In this document: piece by piece, positions 1 to 7,711 of the stretch | How positions within the stretch are numbered: the first letter of the stretch is position 1 | Layout of the letters: each line of letters starts with the position of its first letter | From: Ophiosphaerella korrae | Taxonomy: Eukaryota; Ascomycota; Dothideomycetes; Pleosporales; Phaeosphaeriaceae | DNA length: 10,077 nucleotides | Direction: 5' to 3' | NCBI GenBank assembly: GCA_028456385.1 | Contig: JALNQF010000971.1 | Coordinates: 1 to 10,077 of the forward strand | The notes under the pieces: generated by a model | Told to the model about the DNA's origin: nothing | Seen by the model: the letters and a program-made list of their open reading frames with translations, nothing else | Databases searched by the model: none | Translations under genes and position numbers: made by a program

Positions 1-463
1 CCTGACTTCAAAGAGGCTCTGACACGGGCTCAAGCTTTCCATTGGAAGTTCCTGGGAAGGAGTGGAGGCCACACCATATGTGATGCATTCTTTTTTGTGC
101 ATTTTCCAATGTTTTCTCTGACACTGGCGAGAACAATAGTATATAACTAGACAGTTTGCACAGCGCTTCAATTCGACACTCGATCTGGACTGGGTACACA
201 TGGCGCATCCATGATTGCTGGTGGCCATGTATACTGCTTGAATATATGGATGGAATGCCAAAGGGTAATGTGTAATAGAGAGGAATATGTTTAAACTGTT
301 CCGAAAATTTTATTCTGTCCCTATTCACGCATATACTAGTTAGAAGATTTCCAGATAAAGCGTGAAGGAGGTATTGCGTAACATATGGTTTCGTTCACTG
401 GAGTAGCGTACTATTTATTAATCGATCGCACATGAATAAGCAAAACTGATAATAGTTAGTTAG
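1..463. other. Stretch with no recognised gene
   Basis: I see no convincing gene here. An open frame of 106 codons lies on the minus strand (328 down to 8), but its product has no motif I recognise, no membrane segment and no compositional bias, and it has no similar neighbour. It is most likely a chance open frame. The DNA is moderately AT-rich, and the last part leads into the large inverted repeat that starts at 464. Confidence 0.5.
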
Positions 464-612
464 GTAATATCCTTTCGCTCTGAAGCGGAGAACCCAGTGG
501 GCCGGAAACAAACAATGATACACAGCGTCATGCCAGAATATCTGCTAGCCTTTTTCTCTTATCGGTTGTTTCCGGCCCACCGGGTTTCCGCTTCAGAGCG
601 AAATGATATTAC
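464..612. repeat. MITE-like inverted repeat (two ~47-bp arms, 54-bp loop)
   Basis: The left arm (464-511) and right arm (566-612) are inverted copies. Both read TAATATC, one variable base, then TTTCGCTCTGAAGCGG when oriented the same way, and continue to GTGGGCCGGAAACAA. They differ by about three substitutions and a one-base indel. The loop, 512-565, has no evident coding content. The outermost bases form TA...TA (465-466 and 610-611), which would fit a TA target duplication with an element of about 143 bp, as known for mariner-type MITEs. That assignment is inference, because no second copy is present in the window. An alternative is a snap-back duplication. The arms are too alike and too long to be chance. 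Confidence 0.75.
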
Positions 613-809
613 TCGATTCCGCAATCGCATGGCGAGGCGCATTTTGGTTGAATGTGGCTCTTGCATGCAATAGAGGATTCGTGGAAGTTACCGCATTAGC
701 TAGCGAGTGCTTAAGCAATCTACGGGACGATGAGATTTACTATAAAAGTCTGTTTTGCGCGGCACCTAGAAGAACATCGCTTTTATCGTTTCTTCCTATT
801 CGCATATAG
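603..809 (+). CDS. Doubtful small ORF, 68 aa
   Basis: An ATG-initiated frame of 68 codons starts inside the right arm of the inverted repeat. The product has a mildly hydrophobic start (an alternation of Ala, Leu, Trp and Phe over residues 6-25) but no clear signal peptide and no motif I can name. It contains two pairs of Cys/Arg-rich positions near the end without a metal-binding pattern. No intron extends it convincingly. It may be a chance frame or a remnant of a gene hit by the insertion. I list it because the stretch from 613 to 1447 has no other candidate. Confidence 0.15.
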   Translation: MILLDSAIAWRGAFWLNVALACNRGFVEVTALASECLSNLRDDEIYYKSLFCAAPRRTSLLSFLPIRI

Positions 810-812
810 AGC

Positions 813-1447
813 CATCTTATCAATTCTGGGCGCTAAGTAGTCGGGCATGCCTATATACAAGAGATTCTAGCGTAGTTGCTGGTTATTACACAACGCTCCG
901 TGCTGCATACCTGTGTACACATTAATTTGAGGACTAGCGGTCAACGTATCCAACAACATGGATTCACCGGAAAGCTCTCTCTCGATGTGATACAGCTTTA
1001 GCTAAAGATGTACCACATCATTATCGCTCTATGTAAGGGCGCCCAACAGCCTTTGTGTCTGGCTTTTACCGCTCGTATCGGGCGTGTGATGTGGAGCTTA
1101 TAAATTTCGGTAACGAATTAGACTGAAGTGCGACACACACTTCGAGTTTACCCCGCTGTTAAGAGAGTAAACGAACCAATCAACAGCTCCACACAAAGTT
1201 CTAGGTTCACCTTATCTTCAACAATTGACTCGACACGTTATTTTAGCTGCCCAGACCGCACCGCTTCTATCTTCCGCTCTAGATGATCTGTTTTAGCTGC
1301 ACTCATTCTAGCTCCGCAACACATAGGGCAGGCTCTGACTTTTGCTTTCGCTCCTCTTAACCATACGAAACGTAAGGTACGCCGCCCTATCAAGAGTCAG
1401 TGAGCATTACCCACACATGGACAAGCAGTAACTGATGCTCCAGCAAG
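813..1447. other. Intergenic stretch upstream of the F-box gene
   Basis: No gene is visible. A 12-bp perfect palindrome, CTTTAGCTAAAG (996-1007), sits inside a larger hairpin with arms GATGTG (984-989) and CACATC (1014-1019). A TATAAA lies at 1099-1104 and a CCAAT at 1176-1180, both on the strand of the gene starting at 1448. TTTTAGCTGC occurs twice, near 1240 and 1290. Such short motifs are common by chance; the CCAAT box is the only one with a known fungal promoter role (bound by the HAP complex). The distance of about 270 bp to the ATG is compatible with a promoter, but this is weak. Confidence 0.35.
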
Positions 1448-2713
1448 ATGTCTCTTACCGATCTCCCTCACGAACTACTCCTTTCAATAAGTGACGTACT
1501 AGAGGAGTTCCGTTATATCAATGCCTTAAACCGGACAAGTAAACGACTTTACTGGCATCTTAATCATCACTTATACTCCCTTGATGTGCAAACAACAGGA
1601 GGTTCAGCATTGCGATGGGCTGCAAAACATGGATTGAGACATACGGATTGGCTATCGCTCACAGAAGGCGCAGACATCGAAGCACTAGACCTGGTGATGA
1701 TACCCTATCAGCTAAGGTGTTTAGGCTTCTATTCTAAGTCAACTCGCCTTACATCACTACAAACTGCTCTATGCTACGGATCCGATTCTGTCGCAAGGAC
1801 TCTAATCCATCATGGGGCTACCTCTTCGTCACGTTACCCTACTGAATTGGGCAACTGCATAACTCTCCACATGGCGGCTGCAATGGGACTTATATTTGCT
1901 CTGAAAATTCTGATCGATAGGGGTATGGATGTCGAGGCTCAGGACATGCAGCTTCGAACACCCCTCCATTATGCCGCCATAATCCAACCCCGGAACTCGC
2001 TAGACCAGGCTCGGGTGGTAATGTTGCCTTTGGCGAATAATGCAGACCCTAAGAAAGAAGACTCAGAGGGGATGCGCCCAGTTTCCATTGGCAAAAAGCG
2101 CTCTAACCCTGTCGTCAGGATGCTATCGGAGAAAGGTGCGGCGGTTTAAGCGTATGAGATCTCGTCCCAAGATCAAGAGTTGTTTGAGATGTGGCGCATA
2201 GCAAAGGAGAGACGTGAAGAGACAGAGTGGGCAGAGAGACTAAAAGTAAAACAACTTGCTATCGAACGCGTGAACCGAGAGCGAAGCCGGAAAAGGGAAA
2301 AGAAAAGCGTTACCACTGAGCAGGTAACAACTACAACGAGATCTCAGGAGCGAGTAGAAATGGGAAGGCGAACATCTCAGAGCATAGTCCAGACATCTGC
2401 AAAGGACGGGACCCACCAATTTACTGTGGCACAGAAAGTGGTTAAAGCGAAGGCAATGATCGAGTTTACTTGGCTTAGAAGACAAGAAACTGTAAGGGAG
2501 GAGTGGTCTAGGATAAGAAAGGAAGATGATCAGAAAAGTCGAGTGATGACTACGCCTGATCCGCTAACAAAGGCTGATTGCAACCATCTTTCAGGTCTGT
2601 GGAAGTGTAGGGTACGTAAGACCTGCCAGTCTTGCGGAACATTCACGAAAAGGCTGTCTCTTTGCACAGATTGTGGAGTCGTGATATGTATAAGGTGTAC
2701 TCCAAGAGATTGA
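1448..2713 (+). pseudogene. F-box / ankyrin-repeat / Cys-rich protein, interrupted by one in-frame TAA
   Basis: The frame opens with an F-box (residues about 3-45, beginning LPHELLLSI). In fungi this motif recruits SKP1 for SCF ubiquitin ligases. Degenerate ankyrin repeats follow at about 52-78, 102-125, 138-166 (ITLHMAAAMG), 169-203 (TPLHYAA) and 205-233. A TAA stands at 2147-2149 (codon 234). The same frame then stays open for another 187 codons: a highly charged, Arg/Glu-rich, probably coiled-coil segment, then a C-terminal cysteine cluster spaced C-x5-C-x2-C-x9-C-x2-C-x4-C-x2-C, likely zinc-binding. The final stop ends at 2713. The lack of any frame change suggests one ancestral 421-residue protein broken by a nonsense change, for example CAA to TAA. 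I found no intron with good signals that would remove the stop. If translated, the first part alone would give a 233-residue F-box/ankyrin protein. The ATG at 1448 fits the F-box position. Confidence 0.72.
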
Positions 2714-2853
2714 GATGAATGGAAGATTAGGTAGTAAGATGTCGAAACAGTCAGATCGATCTGTATTGTGTACGGTAGAATTAGGCGTATGCGCTCATAT
2801 GGTTGTCACACCCTCAATTCTAGTAACGAACGAACGTTAATACCCTTTATTTC

Positions 2854-3201
2854 CTAACAAATCGCGAAGCTGTAGCAAGTAATTGCAGGAGAGTTATTGA
2901 TTAATAATCCGTCAAAATCTTCTAATTTGAGGTTTTGCTCTCCGCTAAGGAAGATATTGATGCAGTTGATGTCCCGATGAAGAACAGCATTCGTGTGGCA
3001 GGATGCTAATGCTTGTGCTGCTTGCCGAGCTCAGTGTAGAAGTAATTTCTTGCTTGGTGTATCTGTAGTGCATAGATGCTCTTTCAGAGGACTATTTTCA
3101 GCATATTCTAAGATTTTTCCTTGCTCATAATGGCCATAGTATCGTGGTATCGTTGAGCACGATTCTCTACGCGCCTCACGTGCTCTTATGCCCTTATGCC
3201 A
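2854..3201 (-). pseudogene. Truncated fungal protein-kinase remnant
   Basis: Read on the minus strand, the frame from about 3201 to a TAG at 2854-2856 contains a hinge-like segment (YEQGKILEYAENSPLKEHL) and the catalytic loop VLHRDINCINIFLSG. The downstream segment LKLEDFDG stands where the DFG motif is expected (DFD here). The HRD Asp and the loop Asn are present. A TGA at 3031-3033 falls where the family normally has Trp (before ARQAAQALA), so TGG to TGA is the simplest reading. The N-lobe with the glycine loop and the VAIK lysine is missing, as is everything after the activation segment. The N-lobe side ends where phosphorylase-like sequence on the opposite strand begins. It is therefore a dead fragment of a Ser/Thr kinase of the expanded fungal type. 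Confidence 0.8.
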
Positions 3202-3485
3202 TTACAAGCAACTCATGCTGCCTGCGCACCCAAAGCGCACACGTCTGCGCTCATTGCCACAACAGCATCTGCATCGTAATGATATCGGCTCGAACCAGTA
3301 CACGTTAGCTGTGTCTTGCCGGCCAGCCAAATGGGCATCAACGCTGCTGCTGCGTTCGGCACAGGGCAAGCCAAGCCTAAATGTTCGATCCGCTTCGAGC
3401 TGATCGTGGTGTCGGCAGCGGAACCCTGAGCGCGGAGGCCAATGTGCGACTAAAAGACGTCATGGTCAGCCAGCCCGTCGGGTAA
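3188..3485 (+). pseudogene. Decayed nucleoside-phosphorylase-like domain fragment
   Basis: Two overlapping frames join into a recognisable piece of the PNP/UDP (purine/uridine phosphorylase, MTA/SAH nucleosidase-like) fold found at the N-terminus of many fungal ankyrin or NLR-like proteins. From 3283 one frame gives YRLEPVHVSCVLPASQMGIN, then AAAA and SIRFELIV. From 3408 the next frame gives GVGSGTLSAEANVRLKDVMV and SQPVG, then a TAA at 3483-3485. The glycine-rich GVGSG and the VRLKDVMVSQPVG strand are the family signature. A missing base near 3408 explains the frame change. Upstream, a third frame (LPQQHLHRND, just before 3283) may continue the same domain, so another indel lies near 3280. 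No start codon is usable. The C-terminal half of the fold and any effector domain are not recognisable downstream. Confidence 0.68.
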
Positions 3486-4008
3486 CAGCACCTGGCTGGT
3501 AGTGGAACGTAGATCGAGGCAAACGACAACGCGAAGAAGTCCGAGAAGAGTGCGTTCCGGAGACTAACCACGGGTCGGTGTGAGCATGGCCCGTTTTCCC
3601 TATCTAGGGCGGCTTGTGGAGAGGGGGAAGGTGAAGGACAAGGGTTTTAGGACTTGGTACCAAGAAGAGCGTGCGCAAAGCATTTGCGTTTGCATTTAGC
3701 TGCAGCAGCTACGAGTAATGAGTTGCTTAGACTGCTCAAGGGGCTGTCACTGCGGAGCTACGTGAACAGCAGCGTTACGACTTGGAGGAAGAGCCTATAG
3801 CATGGTTTCTTGCCGCTGCACCGTAGAAACCGGAAGTCGGCTGTATCTGCGGAGCGAATATCCGCATGGCTCGGGTTTCCTCAATGTCCCGCGTCCTGTA
3901 TATGACCTCTGAGGCTTGTTGTCATCGGAATGATCGTCCTCGATAAGACCATGTCCGGCCGCGTTACAAAGGGGGCCCTCGCGCCTAAGCCCACCCAAAA
4001 GGGAGCAA
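3486..4008. other. Decayed sequence, no intact gene
   Basis: This stretch probably continues the degraded material of the phosphorylase-like fragment. The only suggestive piece is a plus-strand frame from 3731 to a TAG at 3824-3826. It encodes a charged, helix-prone segment (AELREQQRYDLEEEPIAWF) that looks like a protein remnant but that I cannot assign. All other frames are short and interrupted. The sequence CTCGCGCCTAAGC occurs near 3978 and again near 4187, just before and at the end of the next fragment, each time encoding Ala-Leu-Ala-Pro-Lys in one frame. Confidence 0.4.
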
Positions 4009-4254
4009 GTGCCCAAGGAAACAAGAAGCGGCGGCAATGTACCGGTCATATTCATTGACCATGTTGGTCATGGCAAAAATGTCAAACCTGACAGGGTGGT
4101 ACGTTCTTTTATGAAGGAGGCAAGGAAGAAGAAGGCCTGGACTACCTCGACCGATAATGAAAGGAAAAGTTTCAAAGTGCAGGCACTCGCGCCTAAGCAA
4201 CATCCTAGCGGCAGCCGGAGCCGGTGCGACCGGACTAGGAAGTGGCAGATTTAG
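4009..4254 (+). pseudogene. Fragment resembling the N-terminal part of a fungal transcription-factor-like protein
   Basis: The plus-strand frame has no ATG at its start (its first codon is GTG), so it is a fragment rather than a gene. It encodes PVIFIDHVGHGKN, then VVRSFMKEARKKKAW, then TTST and a Ser/Arg/Lys-rich tail ending with a TAG just beyond the tail of the minus-strand kinase. A hydrophobic strand followed by a VRSxVMKEARKKK-type basic helix is a pattern I associate with the N-termini of uncharacterised fungal Zn2Cys6-type regulators. This link is from memory and weak. No zinc cluster or regulatory domain follows. The 3' end overlaps the kinase stop region by a few bases, which suggests it was truncated by rearrangement or by convergence of the two units. 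Confidence 0.35.
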
Positions 4255-5450
4255 CCAAGACGTTGAAATTGTTGCGAGCTCAGCACGTCTATAGCGGTAG
4301 GTCTTTGCCTAAAATCGACGACGAACAGGTAGCGGAAAAGGTCCGAGAGTGCTGGCGGTATATCCATTTTTCTAAGCTCCTCCTCAAATGAAAGTGTTTC
4401 AAAACACTTCGGGTCTGTGCTATCACCATATCCCGACTTTTCAATTAGCTGAGAAATCCTGAAATAACCTTAGTAGTTGGGGTCGGTGGGGTGAACCATC
4501 ACTGAATCAGGAAAGAGTCGTAAGAGCTTTGCCATTGCCCACGGATGCGGCCAGTGGCCTTGGGGCATGTCATTAGCGCCGAACACAAAAGGGGAAATCC
4601 AGTCAAAAAGCTTTCTTTGTTAGTCTGAACACGAGCAAAACTTAGTAGAGTCGCTAACCGTGACGGCAAAAGCCCACACGTCAGAACAATGAAAGCAGCC
4701 TATTCCTGACCAGACCTCGGGAGCGCGCATTGCAAGCGGCTGGACGGGGTACTCATTGAAGCCCTCTGACCGCACTATGTGGCGTCAGCATATTTGATTA
4801 TATATGATCAGGATAAGACAAATACTTAGTCCCAAGTCTCCAAGCTTCCCCACAGGGGATGGTCCGTCGAGGCCAGAGATGAGAATGTTATCGTTCTCGA
4901 TATCTGATTCAGTTAGTATGCATAGAACCATACCGTCTCTAGAGGGCAGCACGTACCTGTATGAACGAGTTGTTGTGACTTCAAATCGGCAAGTGCGCCC
5001 AAGACTGCCTTAGAAATGCTTTTGTACAACACAGAATTTCGTCTGTGAAGTTTAGAAGACACGTCCTTTAGAGTACAATCCATCCACTCAAAGGCCAGGC
5101 AATACAGACTCTCATTCGCCGAGCTACTATGGACATTGATGGCGTCGTACATGGCTCGGAAATGCCAAGACGAACGTATGGCAGGATTCGTGTAACAATC
5201 ATACTCATGCTTCAGCGTATCCAGAATTTCCTTCTCGGAGCTCGTTTTAATAACAGCCCTGAGAATGGAATTAGTGGGCGGGACTACATGCGCGTCATTA
5301 GACCAACCATTTTCCTGGAAGTCGAGATACAGCTCGCGGTATTATCTCGGCCTTGAAGACATTGGAACTTGCGGTATGGTTGCCGAGACCCTCAACGACG
5401 AGATAATTCCACCTAGCTCCACGAAGAGTTTGTCCGATACGTAGCGCCAT
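4251..5450 (-). CDS. Fungal protein-kinase-like protein, six exons, 314 aa, atypical catalytic motifs
   Basis: I read exons at 5450-5308, 5258-4957, 4903-4826, 4774-4659, 4610-4503 and 4448-4251. The introns are 49, 53, 51, 48 and 54 nt, with donors GTTGGT, GTACGT, GTATTT, GTTAGC and GTGATG. Branch-like CTAAT, CTAAC, CTGAC, CTAAC and CTAAG precede AG acceptors, and each join keeps frame. The N-lobe has a glycine-poor loop near residues 21-31 and the VAIK-type lysine in WAVIKT (K52). The catalytic loop reads LVHTDIENDNILIS: HTD replaces HRD (D149 kept) and Glu replaces the usual Lys. DLG (171-173) replaces DFG; RAPEVW (191-196) is intact. The C-lobe ends DFRQRPTA..., then a TAA at 4251-4253. 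The ATG at 5450 is the first after an upstream in-frame stop. A TAA at 4470-4472 falls inside intron 5; if that intron is wrong, the gene is a pseudogene. It may be a weak kinase or a pseudokinase. Confidence 0.75.
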
Positions 5451-5704
5451 CACGAGGTAGGGTGCTTGACAAGTAAATGATGTCTACAGTGAGAGAGACG
5501 GATCTGGATCTGGCCGGGCTTATGAAGGGGTGACCGCTGCTGCGCACGGATTCATCGCGTGACTCGTGTTCTTTGGCATAACTTAGATCACGTGAACCTA
5601 CGTAAGCAATCCCGAATGGGACCCCTTGCAAGCAGTATGGCACGGCTGCGGAGCAGCAAAAGGTTTGAAGAAATTCACGTACTGCGGCATGGCAATATTC
5701 CCAC

Positions 5705-5832
5705 ACTAGAGTGCCTACCACTCGTGCATCTCGCAGGAGCGTTCACTGAAACCATTGGAGTGCGTAAGCGCTACGGCAATCCGCATACCGCAGGACACCA
5801 ACTAGACTGCCTACCATTCGTGTATCCCACAG
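5705..5832. repeat. 32-bp direct repeat, spaced 96 bp
   Basis: Positions 5705-5736 and 5801-5832 match at 27 of 32 bases (shared core TGCCTACCA and TCGTG); four of the five differences are transitions. The 96-bp period is a multiple of three, so both copies fall in one plus-strand frame (LECLPLVHLAG against LDCLPFVYPTVG) and one minus-strand frame (RDARVVGTLV against WDTRMVGSLV). A further short similarity follows each copy (TTGGAG..., GTAAGCG-C-AC). This suggests an old tandem duplication, possibly within a former coding sequence I cannot identify. Confidence 0.6.
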
Positions 5833-6086
5833 TTGGAGGGCGGACCGGAGTAAGCGCCACCCTTGTCATGGCCAGCTTTCTTGGACTTCCGGATGGGCAT
5901 CGATGGACGCCGACACAGCAGCAAAACAGCCGGGTGCTCGGCCATCCCCTCCAATTCTCCACTCTCGCTCCGCATGCCCGGGTTCGCGTCTGGCTGCAAC
6001 TCCAGCAGCCTCTGATACCTGCAAAGTCATCGCCTGAAGTGCAACTCCCGGCTCCGACTGCTAGACGCGACCTTTATGCGATCTTC

Positions 6087-6123
6087 CCCTTACGCATCGG
6101 CTCCGGAACCGATGGCGTAAGGG
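6087..6123. repeat. Short hairpin with 14/15-bp arms
   Basis: CCCTTACGCATCGG (6087-6100) pairs with CCGATGGCGTAAGGG (6109-6123), leaving one bulged base and an 8-nt loop. It lies about 410 bp downstream of the APH stop codon. There is no T-tract after it and the host is a eukaryote, so a bacterial-type terminator role is not meant. A transposon end or chance structure are the alternatives. Confidence 0.55.
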
Positions 6124-6533
6124 CCGGGTGATAAGGACTGTGGGAGGTAGTGTCTTCGGATTGACGGATGGCCCACTTGCAATGGTTGGTTTAGCTGGGT
6201 AGGGGCTCGTCGGGGATAGATGAGGTCTCTGGAGAGCTTGTTCCACCCCGCCACGATGAATCTGCGAAATCCATGCCACGCGTCCGCCGAAGCCACTTTC
6301 CTTCCCACCGACGCAGCCCATCAGCGACCTTAGCGCACAAAAGATACATGGAAGGTGAGGGAAGCAAGGCAGGCGAAGAAGGCGTTGGCATAGCCGCATC
6401 GCCATCATGGTTGAATACGTGTGCAAGCCTCCAAGCAACCGGGGAAATGCCTGGGGCATCGTTTTGGCGTCGCGCATCATCTGTGTGGCGCAGACCATGC
6501 CAAGGTCGATGACGCATGGCAGCTCCAGCATTC

Positions 6534-7603
6534 TCAAGTGCGATGCGGCTCAAGATAGGGAAGTTTCCACCCTAGTCTTGCTAGCGAATGGTGCATGCCC
6601 TTGCTAATCATGGATTCTACAAGGCAATGGCAAAAGTCAACATTTGCGGATGAATGAATAACGGACATGCAAGTTGCTGCTTGCGAGGAGTGGGATTTGA
6701 GCGAAGCAATATAAGTCTTTCGGTCTTCCTGAAGCGTTGGACTCGGGGGTAGGACAAGTTCCGATAGCTGAAGAAAGCGAGGCAGGCGACCAGCTAGTTG
6801 AAGCGGAACCTTTGAAGCAAATCCCCAATCAATAATGCTTCCACAATTAGCAACATAAGCAATGTCTAGTCTTTGACACCTGCTTACCCAGTGATGTTGT
6901 ATTCCGAGTCAACAATTATGTTCAGTGGTGCTAGATCGCCATGGTCTATAGCAAAAGGTGCTCCCTCTAGTTCGGGGTAAAGCACCTGATGGAGAAGATT
7001 TTTCTGATTGAAACAGTCTTGCTCGGTTATACCGAAAAGTTGACCATTGCGGACTCGGCGTAACTTGTTTTCTGTTAATCTCGAGAAAAACTGCGTAGCA
7101 GTGCCCCCTAAGGTGATTAGCAAGAACTTTGCGCTTGAACGAGGGTGCTCAAACACACTATTTTCTTTACTGCATTCGATGAGAGTCATTTGTATCTCAG
7201 CGACTTGGCCAAGTACTTTATCCCGAATAGGCATTGGCGGTTCAGTGGCAGACCAGAAAAGGGGTGAGCCTTCAATCCAGGACAACGCCATAAACGGATA
7301 TCCAACCAAGTTTTCAAACGTAAGGCTCGATCCGCAATACTTTGGAGCCCAGTAAAAGTCCGTCCTGCCAAGCTCTTGAAGCACGTCTTGTTCGCCTCGG
7401 AGTACGCTAATGATGGTATCTTGGGAACTGCTCTGTACGTGTATCGGAAGCCGTACAGACCAGCTTTCTCCATCTAAAAAGTCTACCTTGTAGATGCGAC
7501 ACTGGCCACCATCCCAATACTGTTCGCTGAGGGCTGGGACTTCGCCATCAGATCGGAAAGCAGAGATGGCAGCGGTTATGTTTTCTGGATGGAAGGTCTG
7601 CAT
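6534..7603 (-). CDS. Aminoglycoside-phosphotransferase (APH)-family protein, two exons, 339 aa
   Basis: Exon 1 is 7603-6888 and exon 2 is 6837-6534. The 50-nt intron (6887-6838) starts GTAAGC, has a branch-like GCTAAT and ends AAG, and removing it keeps the frame. The fused product has the APH kinase-fold signature AIDHGDLAPLNIIVD (H221, catalytic D223, N228) followed by GIIDWGFA (D242, metal-binding). Upstream are a nucleotide-binding-like N-lobe (residues about 30-110) and the hinge FMALSWIEGSP. The family phosphorylates small molecules or acts as protein/choline kinases; in fungi most members have unknown substrates, so drug resistance should not be inferred. The start at 7603 (context ACCTAATGC) is chosen because the frame further upstream begins only with GTG and runs through G-rich promoter-like DNA. 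A pyrimidine-rich tract lies just upstream of the ATG on the coding strand, as is common in fungal promoters. The gene shows no internal stop or frameshift, so it is probably functional. Confidence 0.82.
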
Positions 7604-7655
7604 TAGGTTTGGTGGTATCGTGTAGCACACATTGAAAGAGGGAAGAGTGGAAGCC

Positions 7656-7691
7656 GGGGGGAGGGGGGTTTTATGCCTCTGCCGGGGGGGG
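7656..7691 (+). promoter_or_regulatory. G-run cluster upstream of the APH gene (possible G-quadruplex)
   Basis: Three long G-runs (7656-7661, 7663-7668 and 7684-7691) stand 53-88 bp upstream of the APH start codon on the template strand, so the coding strand is C-rich. Runs of six to eight G can supply the four G-triplets of a quadruplex. No regulatory role is shown by the sequence itself. Confidence 0.35.
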
Positions 7692-7711
7692 CGTAAACGT
7701 GGCTTACGCCC
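7689..7711. repeat. Short hairpin GGGCGTAA...TTACGCCC
   Basis: Perfect 8-bp arms (7689-7696 and 7704-7711) are separated by 7 nt. It overlaps the last G-run and lies in the presumed APH promoter. Its core TTACGC also occurs in the hairpin at 6087-6123 on the other side of the APH gene. It may be a protein-binding palindrome or chance. Confidence 0.45.

Larger units (their letters stand above)
5451..6533. other. Long stretch between the kinase-like and APH genes, no gene recognised
   Basis: Several long overlapping open frames exist on both strands (for example 5559-6131 plus, 6061-6537 minus), but they reflect GC-rich sequence, and none encodes a domain I know. A 32-bp direct repeat at 5705-5736 and 5801-5832 and a hairpin at 6087-6123 are listed separately. 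The part directly below 6534 is the 3' flank of the APH gene. The part just above 5450 should hold the promoter of the kinase-like gene, but I see no clear TATA or CCAAT box. It could contain a heavily decayed gene. Confidence 0.45.

Noticed and set aside
3188..3403. 71-codon plus ORF as a gene of its own
   Set aside because: The phosphorylase signature runs through two other frames here; this ORF carries at most a short 5' piece of it.
4470..4472. UAA read as glutamine (altered genetic code), suggested by TAA at 2147 and 4470 within open frames
   Set aside because: The second TAA fits inside a good intron, other TAA codons (4251, 3483) act as plausible ends, and no such code is expected in this kind of fungus.
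5259..5345. A frameshift in the N-lobe of the six-exon kinase-like gene
   Set aside because: Splicing out 5307-5259 (GTTGGT...CACTAAT...CTCAG) restores the frame exactly at WAVIKT, so no mutation is needed.
5559..6131. 190-codon plus-strand ORF
   Set aside because: No recognisable domain, GC-rich sequence with overlapping open frames on both strands; most likely a chance frame.
6061..6537. 158-codon minus-strand ORF
   Set aside because: It overlaps the end of the APH gene in another frame and has no family motif.
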